A DNA stretch of 64,000 nt from Nephromyces sp. MM_2019 (lineage: Eukaryota; Apicomplexa; Aconoidasida; Nephromycida). Under the pieces are notes generated by a model. It was not told the DNA's origin, ran no database searches, and worked only from the letters and a program-made list of their open reading frames with translations. The translations under genes and the position numbers were made by a program. Where the stretch lies: the NCBI GenBank assembly GCA_015657535.1, contig JADHZB010000694.1:1-64000 (forward strand), written 5' to 3'. Shown here piece after piece: positions 39,684 to 54,927 of the stretch; positions within the stretch are counted from its first letter, which is position 1, and each line of letters starts with the position of its first letter.

Positions 39684-42600
39684 TCATTGGTAACCCTTGC
39701 TAATCGCAACTAAAAATATTGATATAGACCCCAGATATTCATCTAATTTCTCGCTTATAATCATATCATCTTCACCTGAAATTGGTTCTAAACCTGCTAA
39801 AGCATCCATTTATTTATAATTTGCTTTAATCGATTTACTTGCGATCAAAGGTCTTGGGATTTCAAAATCCGTGCGGTTTTCATAAGCCTCGTAATTCGCT
39901 TGTATATCACCAAAAGAAGCGTTAGCCTCTCGTACCACTGCTCTGATAGAGGCTCGTAGCGTGCCTGTATGCAGCGATATAAAGCTAAGAAAGCAGCCAG
40001 GCTGGCTTATCGGGGGATATCTCACCTTGTCCGATTAATTTCTCTTCACCTTGTATACGTTCTAGCTGAAAAAATATATCATAATCCTACCTTCATCATT
40101 ATTCTTGCAAAATGAGAAAACAACGATTTATTACCTGCTTGAATATAGCGGTTAGTATTCCGTATTTTTGAGATGATTGATTCCTTTGAAATATTGCTAG
40201 GGAGCTGCACAAGGATTTTACAACCTGTGCCATGAAGTTTGTTCACCAATGACATGCGGAAGCTTCAGTTTTTTGGCGATTATCATGCATATGTGAATAC
40301 CTTATTCGCTAGAAGCTTGGAAGGCTCAAACCACACGGGGAGCGCCGCTAGGAACTATAAAACGAATACATTTAAACAAGGAATACTTTTCAATCTGCTA
40401 GGATACAACATTTACCAGGTTACAGAGAAGCAACTTGGGTAAACTTAAAGCTGAAGGTTTCACATCTTCAAAATTTTGGAGTGGATCTATTATTAATTGC
40501 TGATTCAGTAATTCCATTGAATGAAGGCTGTTCAGAAGTCCAGCTCTAACAAGAGTGTCGATGTTAGGCGAAGCAAGGAATATATATATTATCGACAGGC
40601 ACAAATCAGTGTTAGTAGCTCCAGAATCCTAAAATTAGCAGTCTCATACAAAATATCACTTATGGAGACCGAGCTGTCTTTAAAAAAAATTACCGTAAGA
40701 CTAGATCCCAGTGATATAATTAAGAAGTGTATGAGCAGCTCCGCTGTAAATTTGAATTGCTGCAAAGATATAGCGTAAGGGTGGATTATTGATTTTAGAG
40801 ACCAAGTTGTTTTATTTTACCCCTGCCAAAGATGCTGCAATTAATGCACAAGCCGCAGATGCCCGAATATTTGATTCTTCATGCTCTAGCAAGAGGGCCC
40901 ATTCTTGCAGGTTTATCTCATTGTTACGACTATGTAACGGCGCTTTCGATCCCCCGGAAGGATTTGAGATGAGCGACCTTAGTCCTACCGACAGCATCGC
41001 TGCTCTCGGAGTTTCTTGGCCCTGTGAGGATGGTGTGAGGATGCATAATTATTAAAAAGGCCGAGCATCAAGTAGACAAATAAATACGAAATTCAAAGAG
41101 TACACACAAAAATAGCAATTCGACATTCTGTGTATGATAAAATCACAAAGGCTTAAATTGGAAAGGAATAACGATAAAAAATATCCCAGTTAATAATCAC
41201 TTTCATTGCTGATAGAGTGGGGTTCACACCAACTCTATTAAGGTTGTACATATTTAAAAAATACACCATTACCTCTAGAGGAAGAACAATATTCGCTATT
41301 GAGAGCAGTGCTGCGGCTTTTATTCCGGTACATTTCTTCGACGGGCTAGAAAAGACGCCACGGGTGCATTCCTCCAATAAATCTGTAATCGCTACGGAGT
41401 TTCTGAAAATCTGCAAGGCTGTGTAAAAATAAGGATTTATTTGGAAGCAGAAAAAGCGTAGATACGTGATAGGCTACCTTACCTTTCCTAAAGCTACTTT
41501 GTCTGCAATGACTTATCAGTTGTAGCAGAAACGTTAAAAATTGGAAAATTGCAGTCATCCAAATATCATCAGCCTGAATACTCAACCAGATCTAAGCCTA
41601 GAAGAATACCAAAAGAATTATTCTTCGTTACCTTGTCCACCGTGTCAATGGAGGATCGGAATAAGCTGCCAATAGCAGGACGCAATAAAGTTATGCTTTA
41701 GCGGAAAAAATATAGATTTCGTTTTACCTTGCTATTCTTTGAACCAGGGAAGCCAGCTCAATGCTATCCTCTTCATCAAACCAGGATATCTCACAAAACA
41801 CTAATTTGGATACTTTCAAGGCTACTAAAAGCGATTCAAAACTTTTGTTAGCTGCCAGGGGCTTCGGCCTCCCGTTTGCTAACTCTCCGCCGTTGGTTGT
41901 GGTTTTGAATGCGATTCCTTGTACTAATTGCACTAACTGCGTAGCCGAAAAATACGCTGCAGAATATTTCCCGAGTTTACAAACTTCGGATATTATCCAT
42001 GCTGCTGTAACGTAGATGTCAGATTCTGTAAGCCCTCTTTCTATTGCAATTAATTTTTCCGGTTCCAGATTATCCATATAGGTTATTAGTGAGCGTAAAA
42101 TGCACTGTAGAAGGCACTACGACTTAGTATATACGCTTATCTAATTATGCAGTATGCCTTTACCTCATTGTTATAGACTGCATGAATTATCGCCTTAGGA
42201 CATTCCGCACCTCCCTCAGAAGCGCGTTTGTCATAGCTGCCAAACTTAATAAGCTGGAAGAAGCAGTGATTTTCATGGAAAAAATAAAAAAAAAAGTATA
42301 CCATGATAACTATCTTCTCGGTTTCTTGAACTCTCGAGTGCTCGCTTCTTTGCTGTCTCAGCTGCTCATAAAATAGGTTCTTCAACTCCCCACCTAAGTT
42401 GTTTCTATACCACCATGTCCATTCGGACATAGAAAAGCTTTCTAAGGAATCCATCATACTGTTAAAAAGCCTCAAAAGTACATTATACTGCTCCTGAACT
42501 TATGAGCTTTAGCTTTAACCGTTCTATGAATGTATCTTGGCAATACGTACATGTTGAAGGGCTATAATCGAGGCGAAAAAAAGTATCCGAGGATGAAATC

Positions 42601-45600
42601 TTTGCTGCAAATAAATATTTTTTCACCCCTGGCTTTAGTTTAAATGAAAGTGGCATACTTCGGCATAGAATTCGGCGCGATAAACTTTATCTTTTTCAAT
42701 GCTACAGCGGTCTTGGAACCTCCTAGATCAACAAGGAAGCATGGCTTTCGTAGGATAATAACTAGTGAGTACGTTCAGTTCGTACTTCCTTACCAGAAAA
42801 ATGCAGGCTCAGTAACGTATGCTTGAAATAATAAGAGACATCCTGCGATGAGACTGTGGTGCGATAGCTGTAAATAAAAGCGCTTTAAATGCCGCTATTT
42901 GTAAGTAAATTTTTGGGGGAAATACTTGTTGGTCTAGTTGCGAAATTTTTCGCAGAATGGAAGGTTCCGCCAATATTTCGTGCATTCCCTCGGTAAGGTC
43001 ATCGAAATCACATAGAAGTGTTCCTTCTGCTGTCTCTAGCAAAGGACTGACTATTAGACAGAGGCAGTGCGAGAGATGCTCACTATCAGGACGCTTCATT
43101 GCATCGCGATCGTTCGCTTCTATGAACAATTCAAATCACGCCGTTATAGTCCCACCTACTTAGCTAATTACGAAAGCAGCAACTTTACCAGGCGATGGTT
43201 GACTGGAGCTTCGAGCCCGGAAGATCTCACTACGAACAGCACTGTTTTAAACAATCCAGTAACGTATACTCATCGATGTATGGTACCTAATGTATTGTAG
43301 TGATGCTGCAGTATAAAAGAAACAGGTGTCCGCATGTTTCCATTGTAGTGTGATATGTGTTTACCTAATGCCGAATTAATCCTTGAAGCTGTTTCAGATA
43401 TGGCACTAAGTAACTCTGTGCCAAAGTGCTTGGAAGTTAACTTCGCACAAGTGGAAACGGTATAAAGGCAGTAAAAAAAAGACTGATTCGGTAACGGTAT
43501 AGCTTTCTCGAAATTTTCCTGCAAAAGCGAAGACTGAGAAAATTTAATTACAAAAGTAAAAGTTATTTATACCTTGGCCTGTTGCACGTGTAATAGTATC
43601 AAAGTTTGCAATGTTGGTATAGAATAAAAAAGGGAAACGACTTCGGGTATCGTCAAGTCCACGCTTTCTATCGCAATACTGAAGTAAAACCGCTGAAATT
43701 TTTGAAACAGTTCTGCTACGTTCGCCAATAAGATCAAATTATTTTCCATGAAGCTTGAAGCCATGCTGCAGTCACTGGATGTGTCAATCAGTAGCTGCTG
43801 AACAATGATCAAGCCATGAAGGGTATTAATTCTGAAATGATGCTTGTGTACAAAAAAAAGGATAAAGTGCTTAAAGTAATGTAAGTTACATTTCAAGCCA
43901 CTTTATTTCAAGCTCAAAAAAATCTGAACTCCCTAGCTGCTCTAATTTCTGCCGATTCGTATTGAAGGAAGGAATACCTAGGAAAAAAAACAGTGCATAT
44001 TCAAATTGCCTTCGCAGCTTATTGATTCTAGCTTACAAATGCACATCCTTATGGCATGACGTGTCAACTTCTCAATTAAATAAGTGATCCTTTCAAGTGA
44101 TACAACTAATGCAGGCCCCTTAGTTCTCTCCGTATTGCTGCAGCTAGAGCTTAAATGCAGAAAAAATGCTTGGAAGTTATCCGCGTCAATTTTTTGATTT
44201 ATTGCGTTTTCCGTCAACACTTTAATCACGCCTAGAAGCTGAGATAAGTGCCTGAGCTCCAAATGAGGCTGTAATGACATTGCAAAAAGACGACAATCAA
44301 CTTAGCTAGCAAAAAGGATTGAACAGATGGATCTTTTCAGAACCTGTGAAGAGGGAATTAGCAGCTCCAGCATAGTAAGCATGGCCTCTAGATATTCGCT
44401 GTCGTGAGTGTCACTGGTAGGCGCATGACATATTTTTGTGACTTCATCGCATAGAAGCTGTATAATTAGCTCAGTCGCTAAAAAAAAGATTTATGACCAA
44501 CTAGCAATTTTTATCTCATTTTTATTGCTCACAGTATAGCGAATGATGGTCAGCGAACGCCGCAGAGCTGAGGAAATTTCTCTGCAGGCAGATTACCGAG
44601 GCTATTCGAACTTCCAACGTTCCCACCCTTATACTTTCAAGCAGCCATTCCACAATGCTAACTTCTTCCAGAAATATCCTGATAGCCTCTTTAGGTTTTG
44701 CGTTACAAAGCTGGTTTACTATTGATATACTAGCTATATAAGTCTCCTTTTTATGTTGTCTAGAAACAAGCAATGACTGGAGTGCTTCAGCTATATGCAG
44801 CAGCGCTTTTTCATTATGAGTAAGAGACATTAGAAACTCGAAATTAGAGGTGCAAGCGGAGTAAAAAAGGATCATTTCAGATCCCAATACCTTGGAAGAA
44901 GTACTTTTCTCAAAAATAATGGACAGGTGGACTTGATTGTCGCTTAAGACCCGGCTCATCGGCTGAAAATTTTCTTCCACGCTTACTAATTTAGTGAGAA
45001 TAAACACAAATATAGAAAGAACGTCGTGGCTCAATGACAGGAGAGTAGGTATAAAGTCGCCCAGAGCTTGTACGAAATTAGTATCCTAAATGCACAGAAA
45101 AGGTTATTTCTTTAGCATGCGAGTAAATGCTCAATCGTACCGTTTGAAATGTGGAAAGCATTGCATCACTAGTAGTACACAAGTCCTTCGTTAGCTTGTA
45201 TAGGTACATTACGCTGTTAGGTTCGGATACTCGTAATTTCATTGTTAAGCAGGCTATTATTGCATCTTTTAAAGCTGATTGCAGCCTCGGGATGGCATTA
45301 TCCAAGAATATTTCTGTCAAGGTGACAAAAAGTTGAGTTGCCGCTGCCGCTGTGGCGCTAATGCTTGCGTCATGACTATTGTCCTTCTTTCCCAAATCCA
45401 ACAGCAAGCTCAGCTAAAGTGTAGAAAAAATTTCAATTTTTTTTAGAGTGGTAAAAAATATATTGCCAGACTTGTCCGACAGTACCATGTTCGTGAGAAA
45501 AGGGGTTTCATCCCAAAAAAACAGGCTGATTTTGTAGGAGTTTTCCAATTTGTTCTCTGATCTTATCACTTTGTTAAGTTGCTCCATCAGAGATTTTTTT

Positions 45601-45764
45601 ATGAATGATGGAGTGTTTTCAACAAGCATATCGCAATAGCAACCACAGCATAAGGTATGCTCGGATACATCAACAAGTATGGGAGTGTTATGGGTATGGT
45701 GCTCACTGGAATGTACTTTCAGCGAGGGCGGAAAGTTAATTGGAAGCTTACACACTGTCGTCAT
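39684..45764 (-). CDS. Large alpha-helical repeat (ARM/HEAT-like) protein, unknown identity
   Basis: Phase-consistent exons: 45764-45486, 45413-45141, 45085-44533, 44477-44344, 44268-44037, 43977-43890, 43831-43573, 43518-43365, 43119-42926, 42604-42551, 42493-42302, 42253-42164, 42104-41728, 41665-41632, 41410-41273, 41021-40821, 40759-40603, 40543-40416, 40224-40135, 40065-40026, 39964-39839 and 39793-39684. They give about 1,300 residues. The 3' end of exon 43119 is the weakest point: the frame stays open to about 42820, and a GTATTT donor at 42925 was chosen to keep phase. The product is built of paired amphipathic helices (KAAALLSIANIVLPLE, NIRASAACALIAASLAG, YVTAAWIISEVCKL), as in ARM/HEAT solenoids, which are usually protein-binding scaffolds. 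No catalytic or targeting motif is seen. The start ATG at 45764 is tentative. A distant match to a known scaffold is likely but I cannot name it. Confidence 0.68.
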
Positions 45765-45767
45765 TCT

Positions 45768-45841
45768 GTGGTATGAAATTCGAGGTGCATAAAAAGTTTC
45801 TGTGGTATGAAATTCGAGGTGCATAAAAAGTTTCTGTGGTG
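45768..45841. repeat. Perfect 34-bp tandem duplication carrying 3' splice sites
   Basis: Two identical units, 45768-45801 and 45802-45835, plus the start of a third. In coding sense (minus) each ends in CCACAG, so three potential acceptors lie 34 nt apart, the last abutting the first recognised exon of the helical-repeat gene. Confidence 0.9.
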
Positions 45842-46410
45842 CCACAGGTATGGATATATAAATTTTTGTGATAATTAAATTGTAAGTTATTCCAGCGTTG
45901 AGTTATGGTGTGGCTCTGTACGTACGCTACATTTGGCGATATATGTAGCAGCGGGTATGGACACTTACAAAAGCGCGGTCTCATCGTGTCAAGCGCCTTA
46001 CTATATTTAACTGAGGGCACAATCAAATACTCAATCTAACGAGCATCGCTTGAAGCTGCGAAGCCTAAGTCCCTTTTCATTAATGGATGACTGCCACGTT
46101 TACGCGATTATCTTTAGCTATGCCAATTTTTAATAACAGGCGAGTACCGCTTGGTTTTCTCAGGGAAATAGATGTGCGCTTGTCCTGGTACGAAAATGGG
46201 ACCTTAAACGTACAGTGGAATAAATGTTGAGTCAGTGAGAATAAGAAGTATCGGATGACCTTGAATGTAGCGTGCATTCAAGAGAAGTCAAATCTAGGGT
46301 CGCTCTTATCTAAGTGCTCCCGAGCGTTGTATCATTTGAAAGTATAGTCCGCTTGCATTTAGCGACGAATTTTGTCTGAAGAATCCAACCACGTTCAGTA
46401 GACAAGAGAT

Positions 46411-46790
46411 TTAATGCATATTCTCAGCTGCAAGAATGTTGTCTCTCATGACGATGCAGTGAAATTTTTGGCAGCAGATGTTACTTTCAATGGTTCCGTG
46501 ATAATGTCTTGCACTCAACACATTATGCTCAGCAGATAGCTTAAATATATTGTAAAACGAAAGGCCGGCCTTGGTACTCCTTGTGTCATTCATGTTTTGC
46601 CGAAGTAGTCGCACTTCAAGTTTGTTTATCAAATGCAACAACGTGCTCAAGGAAGAATACGTGAGGGAGGGATTTGTATTTCTGGAATTTTCTTTAGAGA
46701 AATCTAATTTACGCGCATTAACAGTATACCGAAAGTAAGGTATGGTTGCCATAACTATACCTACTTGCAAATAGGCCACACGCTAAAGAA
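46411..46790 (-). CDS. Exon-like open segment upstream of the helical-repeat gene
   Basis: A TTTTTCTTTAG acceptor near 46790 opens a frame of about 120 codons with a protein-like mix (SSLSTLLHLINKLEVRLLRQ, AGLSFYNIFKLSAEHNVL) ending at a stop at 46411. Several internal GT sites could serve as donors, but no phase-consistent link to 45764 was found. It could be a 5' exon of the helical-repeat gene or belong to another small gene. Product unknown. Confidence 0.3.
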
Positions 46791-48785
46791 AAACATACCT
46801 TTTTTGGGGTAAGCGAATGCGGATATCTATCACTATACACGCTGCCTGCATTTCGCGAAGGCAGTGGAAGAGGGAAAAATTAAAAAATAACCCTTGCTTT
46901 GGCTCCGGATAAGCCCCTATACTCATCGTACAGTACTGCCACTTAGCCGAAAGCTATTCTCGCAAGTATACGGAAAAAAGGAAAAGGAAGCGTGAGGCCT
47001 CATTGCTTGTAAGTAAGCTCACATAGTCTACGGAAAGTAAAAGACTCTTAAATTAAAGTATTAAATATGTCTTATGCTTGTAAGCGCAAACTTCAACCTA
47101 GAATAATCTAATCCATAAAAGAAATTTTTATCAAAAAGATAATGAAAACAGAATGAGCTGCTGAAAAAATACCGTTTATAGCAAAAAAGGAATCAAATTA
47201 GCAATCAAGGAGTTGGGTAATCTCGGTAGCATAGGCGAACCTATCCCTGGTACGGAACTTCACGTGGTAGTAAGGCTACAAATAAAAACATGCGCCCAAG
47301 ATGAGAAGTCCCGCAAAATCGAGCGGCATGTTCCCAAATGCCAAGAGATACGTTGGACGGGGCATAAGGCGTACACTCGCTCATACACAAGTTTTCATGG
47401 ATCAGCGACTACAGATTGATCAGGAAAAAATAATGCATATAAAAACTGCCATTAGATGATAACTTTAATAAACGTAAAAATTCAGTATAAGCACATATAA
47501 CCTGGGTAAGCTACCCCCTCATTAGTGCGGTTGGCGTAAAGTAGCGTAATTATGGTTATTTCCTAATATACTATATATGTGTAGTCTAAATAGTGTGAAC
47601 ACTGCCTCATGTTTTGAAGAGGCGGTTTTAAGTGCCAAAAAACCTTCTGTCGCAGCTTGGCATATACGAATACCCTCAGCATTTCTCATAGCTGCGTTTT
47701 CGACGTGAAGACAAAGTTTATGAATGTGCTAACGGCATCTCCTGCCCCGAATTGATTTTTTTTTGAGACCAAAACTTATGGAATCTTGTGTCGGCTGTAG
47801 TTTTTGAAATAATTTGACTGTTACAATGGGTACATCCTTTGAAAGTAGAATCACATCAATGTATTGCACTTAAAATTATTACCTCAATGACGGGCTTTTA
47901 CAGGTAGCGGTAAATTCGTGCTAACGGCAAGTCTTCCTCAGACATATCCATCCGTGTAGTATATATCGCGGAGGCCTGAAGTTTTTTTTGGGTAGTTTCA
48001 TTGTTTGACACTTACAGGACTAGGTCATAGCACTAAGATATTTTGTAGCAAGTATTTTAAGTGTTTATTGCCATTATGTACAGGATGGTAGCATTTTTTT
48101 ATGAAGCCTAAATCTTTCAAGAATTAAGAATAGATTTAGAAAATAATTAAATCAAAAATGTAGCCTTTGAGACGAGGAAGCCATACGTTGGATCTTCAAT
48201 TTGAACGATATTCGAATATTTTTGTAGGATACAGGAACTTCGAAATCTTTAAACCCGAAAAAAAGTTTTTGCTATTGTGGTAGGCAATAAAACAATTGCA
48301 TTATTATACCAAAATTAGTATTCCTTGCTTTTAGTAGGCCATGATTCTCTACTGAGTGAAAGATCTTTGAAGATGATGAGGGCTCTTATCTATAGGATTA
48401 ATTCCAACATAATTTAGTGCTACTGAACTTTTATCTTTCAGAAATCTTTAGAAAGAGTTCTTTTGCTAGGTCTTTTTAGCTTGGGCAACATTGATAGGCA
48501 AGATATTTTTTTAGGTTGGCATTCTTGGTTTATAGTAAAAAAAACAAAAACTAAATTAGGCAGCCGTGAGCCAATAAATATTGAAAAATGCCTAGGACAA
48601 GATTTAGAGATATGAGTGTATTTTTATGCTAAAAATTACGATGAAAAAATACATAATTAGGTATTAATAATATTCATATTTTTAAGGCAAGGAATTAGCT
48701 AAGAATGAAAAACAAGTTTCTAAATAAAAGGTATGTTGCTTTGAAATAAATTTATTTCAGGAAAAAAAAAGTTTAAGATACAAAG
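46791..48785. promoter_or_regulatory. Divergent intergenic region upstream of PKA
   Basis: Two kilobases between the minus-strand helical-repeat locus and the plus-strand kinase gene, so it probably holds both promoters. The last few hundred bases before 48786 are strongly AT-rich. I could not pick out a specific element. Confidence 0.4.
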
Positions 48786-51341
<2,556 letters not shown>

Positions 51342-54300
51342 AGTAAGTATTCACAATTTTATGGCATTATTGACAGTTTTTAATTAATTAGAGGCTTTTT
51401 TGACTCATACTGAAAACTGCATAAACACTAATAAAGTGTTTTAAATATGTATTTCAGCTAAAATTTGTACAAACTGCTGAAGGTTTGGCATCCGAGGCTT
51501 CGAGTTACAAATGAAAAGAAATTTCCTTGCAGAATGAATGCTCACCACGAAAGGGCCAAGTTTTATGCAGAGCTTACGGAATTTTTTCGGTATTAATGCT
51601 TAGTAAACGTCAAACATCTTGCGATATTACCTGCCTTGGCAAAGGGCTGAGGCTATTTTTCAACAAGGATTTTTTAATACTAGCCGTGGCGACTGAACAT
51701 TTTCAAGCTACATGGTTTCGCCACAAAAATTCTGGAATTCAAGTTCCAGAGTAGCAGAGACTACCACAGTTTTATCCTATACAAAAAGAGTCAGCCAGCG
51801 AAAGCTTTTCATCAATGTTCCCAGCACTGTTTGAATAGGCACATTGTCAAATTTAAAGATAACGAACTACTGCATAAAAAAATTCCACATTCTTACATGT
51901 TGCGTATACTATTTGCTTAGGCGCTAACAAACGTATGCTGTGGTGTGCAGTAGCTCTTTGTGTTCTAAACAGTTTCAAAGCTGAATTGAAAAGTGCTTCC
52001 CTGCTTCTACAACCTAAAGTAACTTTGATGAAGAATAACTGCAAAAAAAATCTCTTATCTATGCATTATAAACTAACTCTATGTTTAACTTTTGACGCTT
52101 GAAAAACATGCATATGAATTTGGGTTCAGAAATTGGTCTTGGGTATTTTGCATTTAATTATTTGGCAATATAGACGTATGCTTTTAACATTAACTGTTGC
52201 TTCTTTTACTACCACAGCATTGCTATATTGGGGTAATAGTGGCCTATTTATGAAATCAGCGCTGAAGGGCAGCGTTGCGATACTAGAAAAGGCAGGTGCT
52301 CTCAGGAAAATTTCGCTTTACTGATGACAAAGGCTTTCCTGCTGAAAACTAAGTAATTTCAATTTACCGCGTCTGAGATCGAAGCTTTCAGCAAAATATG
52401 CATGACCGACATGATTCGTATTCATGCTTTATGAACTTCATGATGCTGCTGCCGTACAGGTCATCCATATCTTGAAGCCGAGGGATGATTCTAGTGCATA
52501 GAGGCAAATTACCACGCGAATGGTGTAAAATAATTATGAATGCCTTAATAATAACTAGAGCACCCTCTTGCCGCTTAGCTTTGAAATAAAATTTAATCAC
52601 ATACTACTTGAATATATACTTTTTTCCTTATCATGTCTCAAAACACGTAATAGTTAGCTAAAATGCGTAAAGGCGAAGACACCGTCTTTGCCAACTTTAT
52701 TTCCCAAAGCTGCGGATACTTTTCAACGAGATGATTTATAGCAAAAAAATAACCTCTTTGGGGCTATTGGCTAGGAATAAAGCTGTATCAAGACTTGAAA
52801 ATAGAAAAAGAGGACTATAAATGAAATCATTAATTTAATACCATGCAGACCTTGATTCAAAATGAGATATAGCATGTGTTTCCAAGCTCCATTATGCTGA
52901 ATTGTGCTCGCCAAAATGGTTAACGACAGAATTCTGAATGCTACCGCAATGAAACGTGATTAAGATACACGAATGAGTAGTAGCTCAACTAAGATTGATG
53001 CTGGTTGGCATATATACCTTTATTCCAAATGTTCAAGCCTGAATTTTTCTTGGTTGGCCTGCCAAATATGGCATCTAATACGTTAGCCACAATGGGATTT
53101 CGCTAGTTGCCGAAGAATCTGTTGAACGGCGGAAAAATTCTACATCTCTCCGCTATTTGCAAAAATACGCCTGGTGTACCTAGTGCTTCCACAGTAAAAA
53201 TTCCATTCAAAAATCCTTTTGCAATGACTCCGCAGTAAAATTTAATCACAGCTTGAGCAATACACATCAGCATTGATAAAGGTGTTATTCTTGTGGGACA
53301 ATATCCTAGAATATCGGGAGAATTATCTTAGCTTTCACTTCTTACTGCTATGCCTAAAAAATACGTGCGAGAGCACTATGTAAAGCTACGAAAAAAAGTG
53401 TGACAACCCACGCGGCGCCCGTATCAATAATACAAAAAATGACAAACGCAAGAGTTCTCAGGTATCAGTGCTTCAAAGACATGCCTCCCAGACTTAGCTT
53501 AACACAGAAGTAATAATGTATTTCTTAGCTCAAAGCTAGCGTAGAGACCAGTACACAATTCAACAATAAAGTGCGCCGGCGTAGGCAAGTTCTCAAGCCA
53601 GTAAAATATTTAGGAGCTCCTATTATAGGTATTGGAGCAATCAAGGCAACACAGAGAGATTTGCGCTCTCTATGATGTCATTAATAAGGCGCTCAGTGGC
53701 TAGTAGCAATATCGCATAACGTGCAACGGTTAATGCGAGGGATCAATCCATATTTTTAAGAATCCGTATCAAAGGTGTCTCTTCAAAGCACAAAAATGAC
53801 CTTAGAGATCTTATCGTGAGACCTAGCCAGCAGCACTAGGCTTTTTAAGCTTCAAATCAAGATTAGTCCGTAATTAGGTCCTACTTCAGGCATTTAGAAT
53901 GCCATTAGAGGTTTAATCAGCATAACTAGACTGACGACGAACTCAAAAAATTTGGCATACCATTGCAATCGACCACCGCAGGCCATAAAACAACATCCCC
54001 TAAAGAGATAAATACCAATAAAAATCTCAAGTATGCAACGGATAATGAGCTCAGTATATATGAATGCATGTCAATCACCAGGGTATATCACTGCAGCAGA
54101 AAAAATTTAAAGCAGGATTCGCCGTGAGAGGTAGCGTGACCCATAATTTAGGTAACCAAATAAAAAAAAATTCGTGTTTTTTGACAGGCAAGCATTTTGG
54201 CATTGAGGAAAGCTGAAGTTTACAATTACATATCTAGAATTTCAGAAATATCACTGTACCGCAATACGGGTAGTAAGGGAAGGACATAGTAAAAGTTAAA

Positions 54301-54927
54301 AAAACAGAACTACGGGTGATAGAATATTCATAGTTAAAAAAAACAGGGGGTGTGTGCGTGGGTGAGAAGCTTCTACCCATTTTTATGTAAGACGCATCAA
54401 TTGAGCAATGCTTAGTAGAAAACCACCTGGAGGTACACAGTTTTACAAAAAGTATTAGTATACCCAACATCGGCCCTGAATGGTCATTTAAGCCCAAAGG
54501 AAGAGAGTATCAAACAGTTCATTTTTTACCTACAAATGATACAAGGCTAAGAAAGTGAATGGATACACTAAGGATAAAGTATTCCATAGAAAATAGTATA
54601 GCAACGGGCTTATATATATCATTGACCTCTAGAACGCAGCAACTTCTATCCAATTGTTCTACAATCAGAAAAAACAGATCATGTAAGCATTACAGACGAA
54701 TGCTTCAAAACATTGGAGTCTCAGATTCTAGCGCTTAAATGATTCTCACAAGTAGGACATATAATTTAAACCAATAAACTCAGACCAGAAGTTCGCAGCG
54801 ATAGCCTTTTTAGCAGTAAAATCATGAAAACTTCCTCGCAGAAAGCCTCTCATCAAGAAAGATATGCCCTATCAGCCCGCATGGGCAAGGCGGCAAGCAA
54901 ACTTATAACAACAAAGAAAAAAACAGT
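51342..54927. other. Convergent intergenic region between PKA and SF3A3 (3.6 kb)
   Basis: Holds the 3' ends of two converging genes. A 75-codon plus frame at 51527-51754 lies where a PKA 3' UTR would be and has no protein-like signal. No repeat, RNA gene or further exon was recognised. Confidence 0.5.

Noticed and set aside
40135..40256. Possible separate small gene starting MSLVNKLHGTG
   Set aside because: The alternative frame of the exon 40224-40135 joins both neighbours in phase and fits the helical-repeat protein better.
40544..40602. Apparent stop and frame shift inside the helical-repeat gene
   Set aside because: Explained by a 59-nt GT-AG intron that restores the frame exactly.
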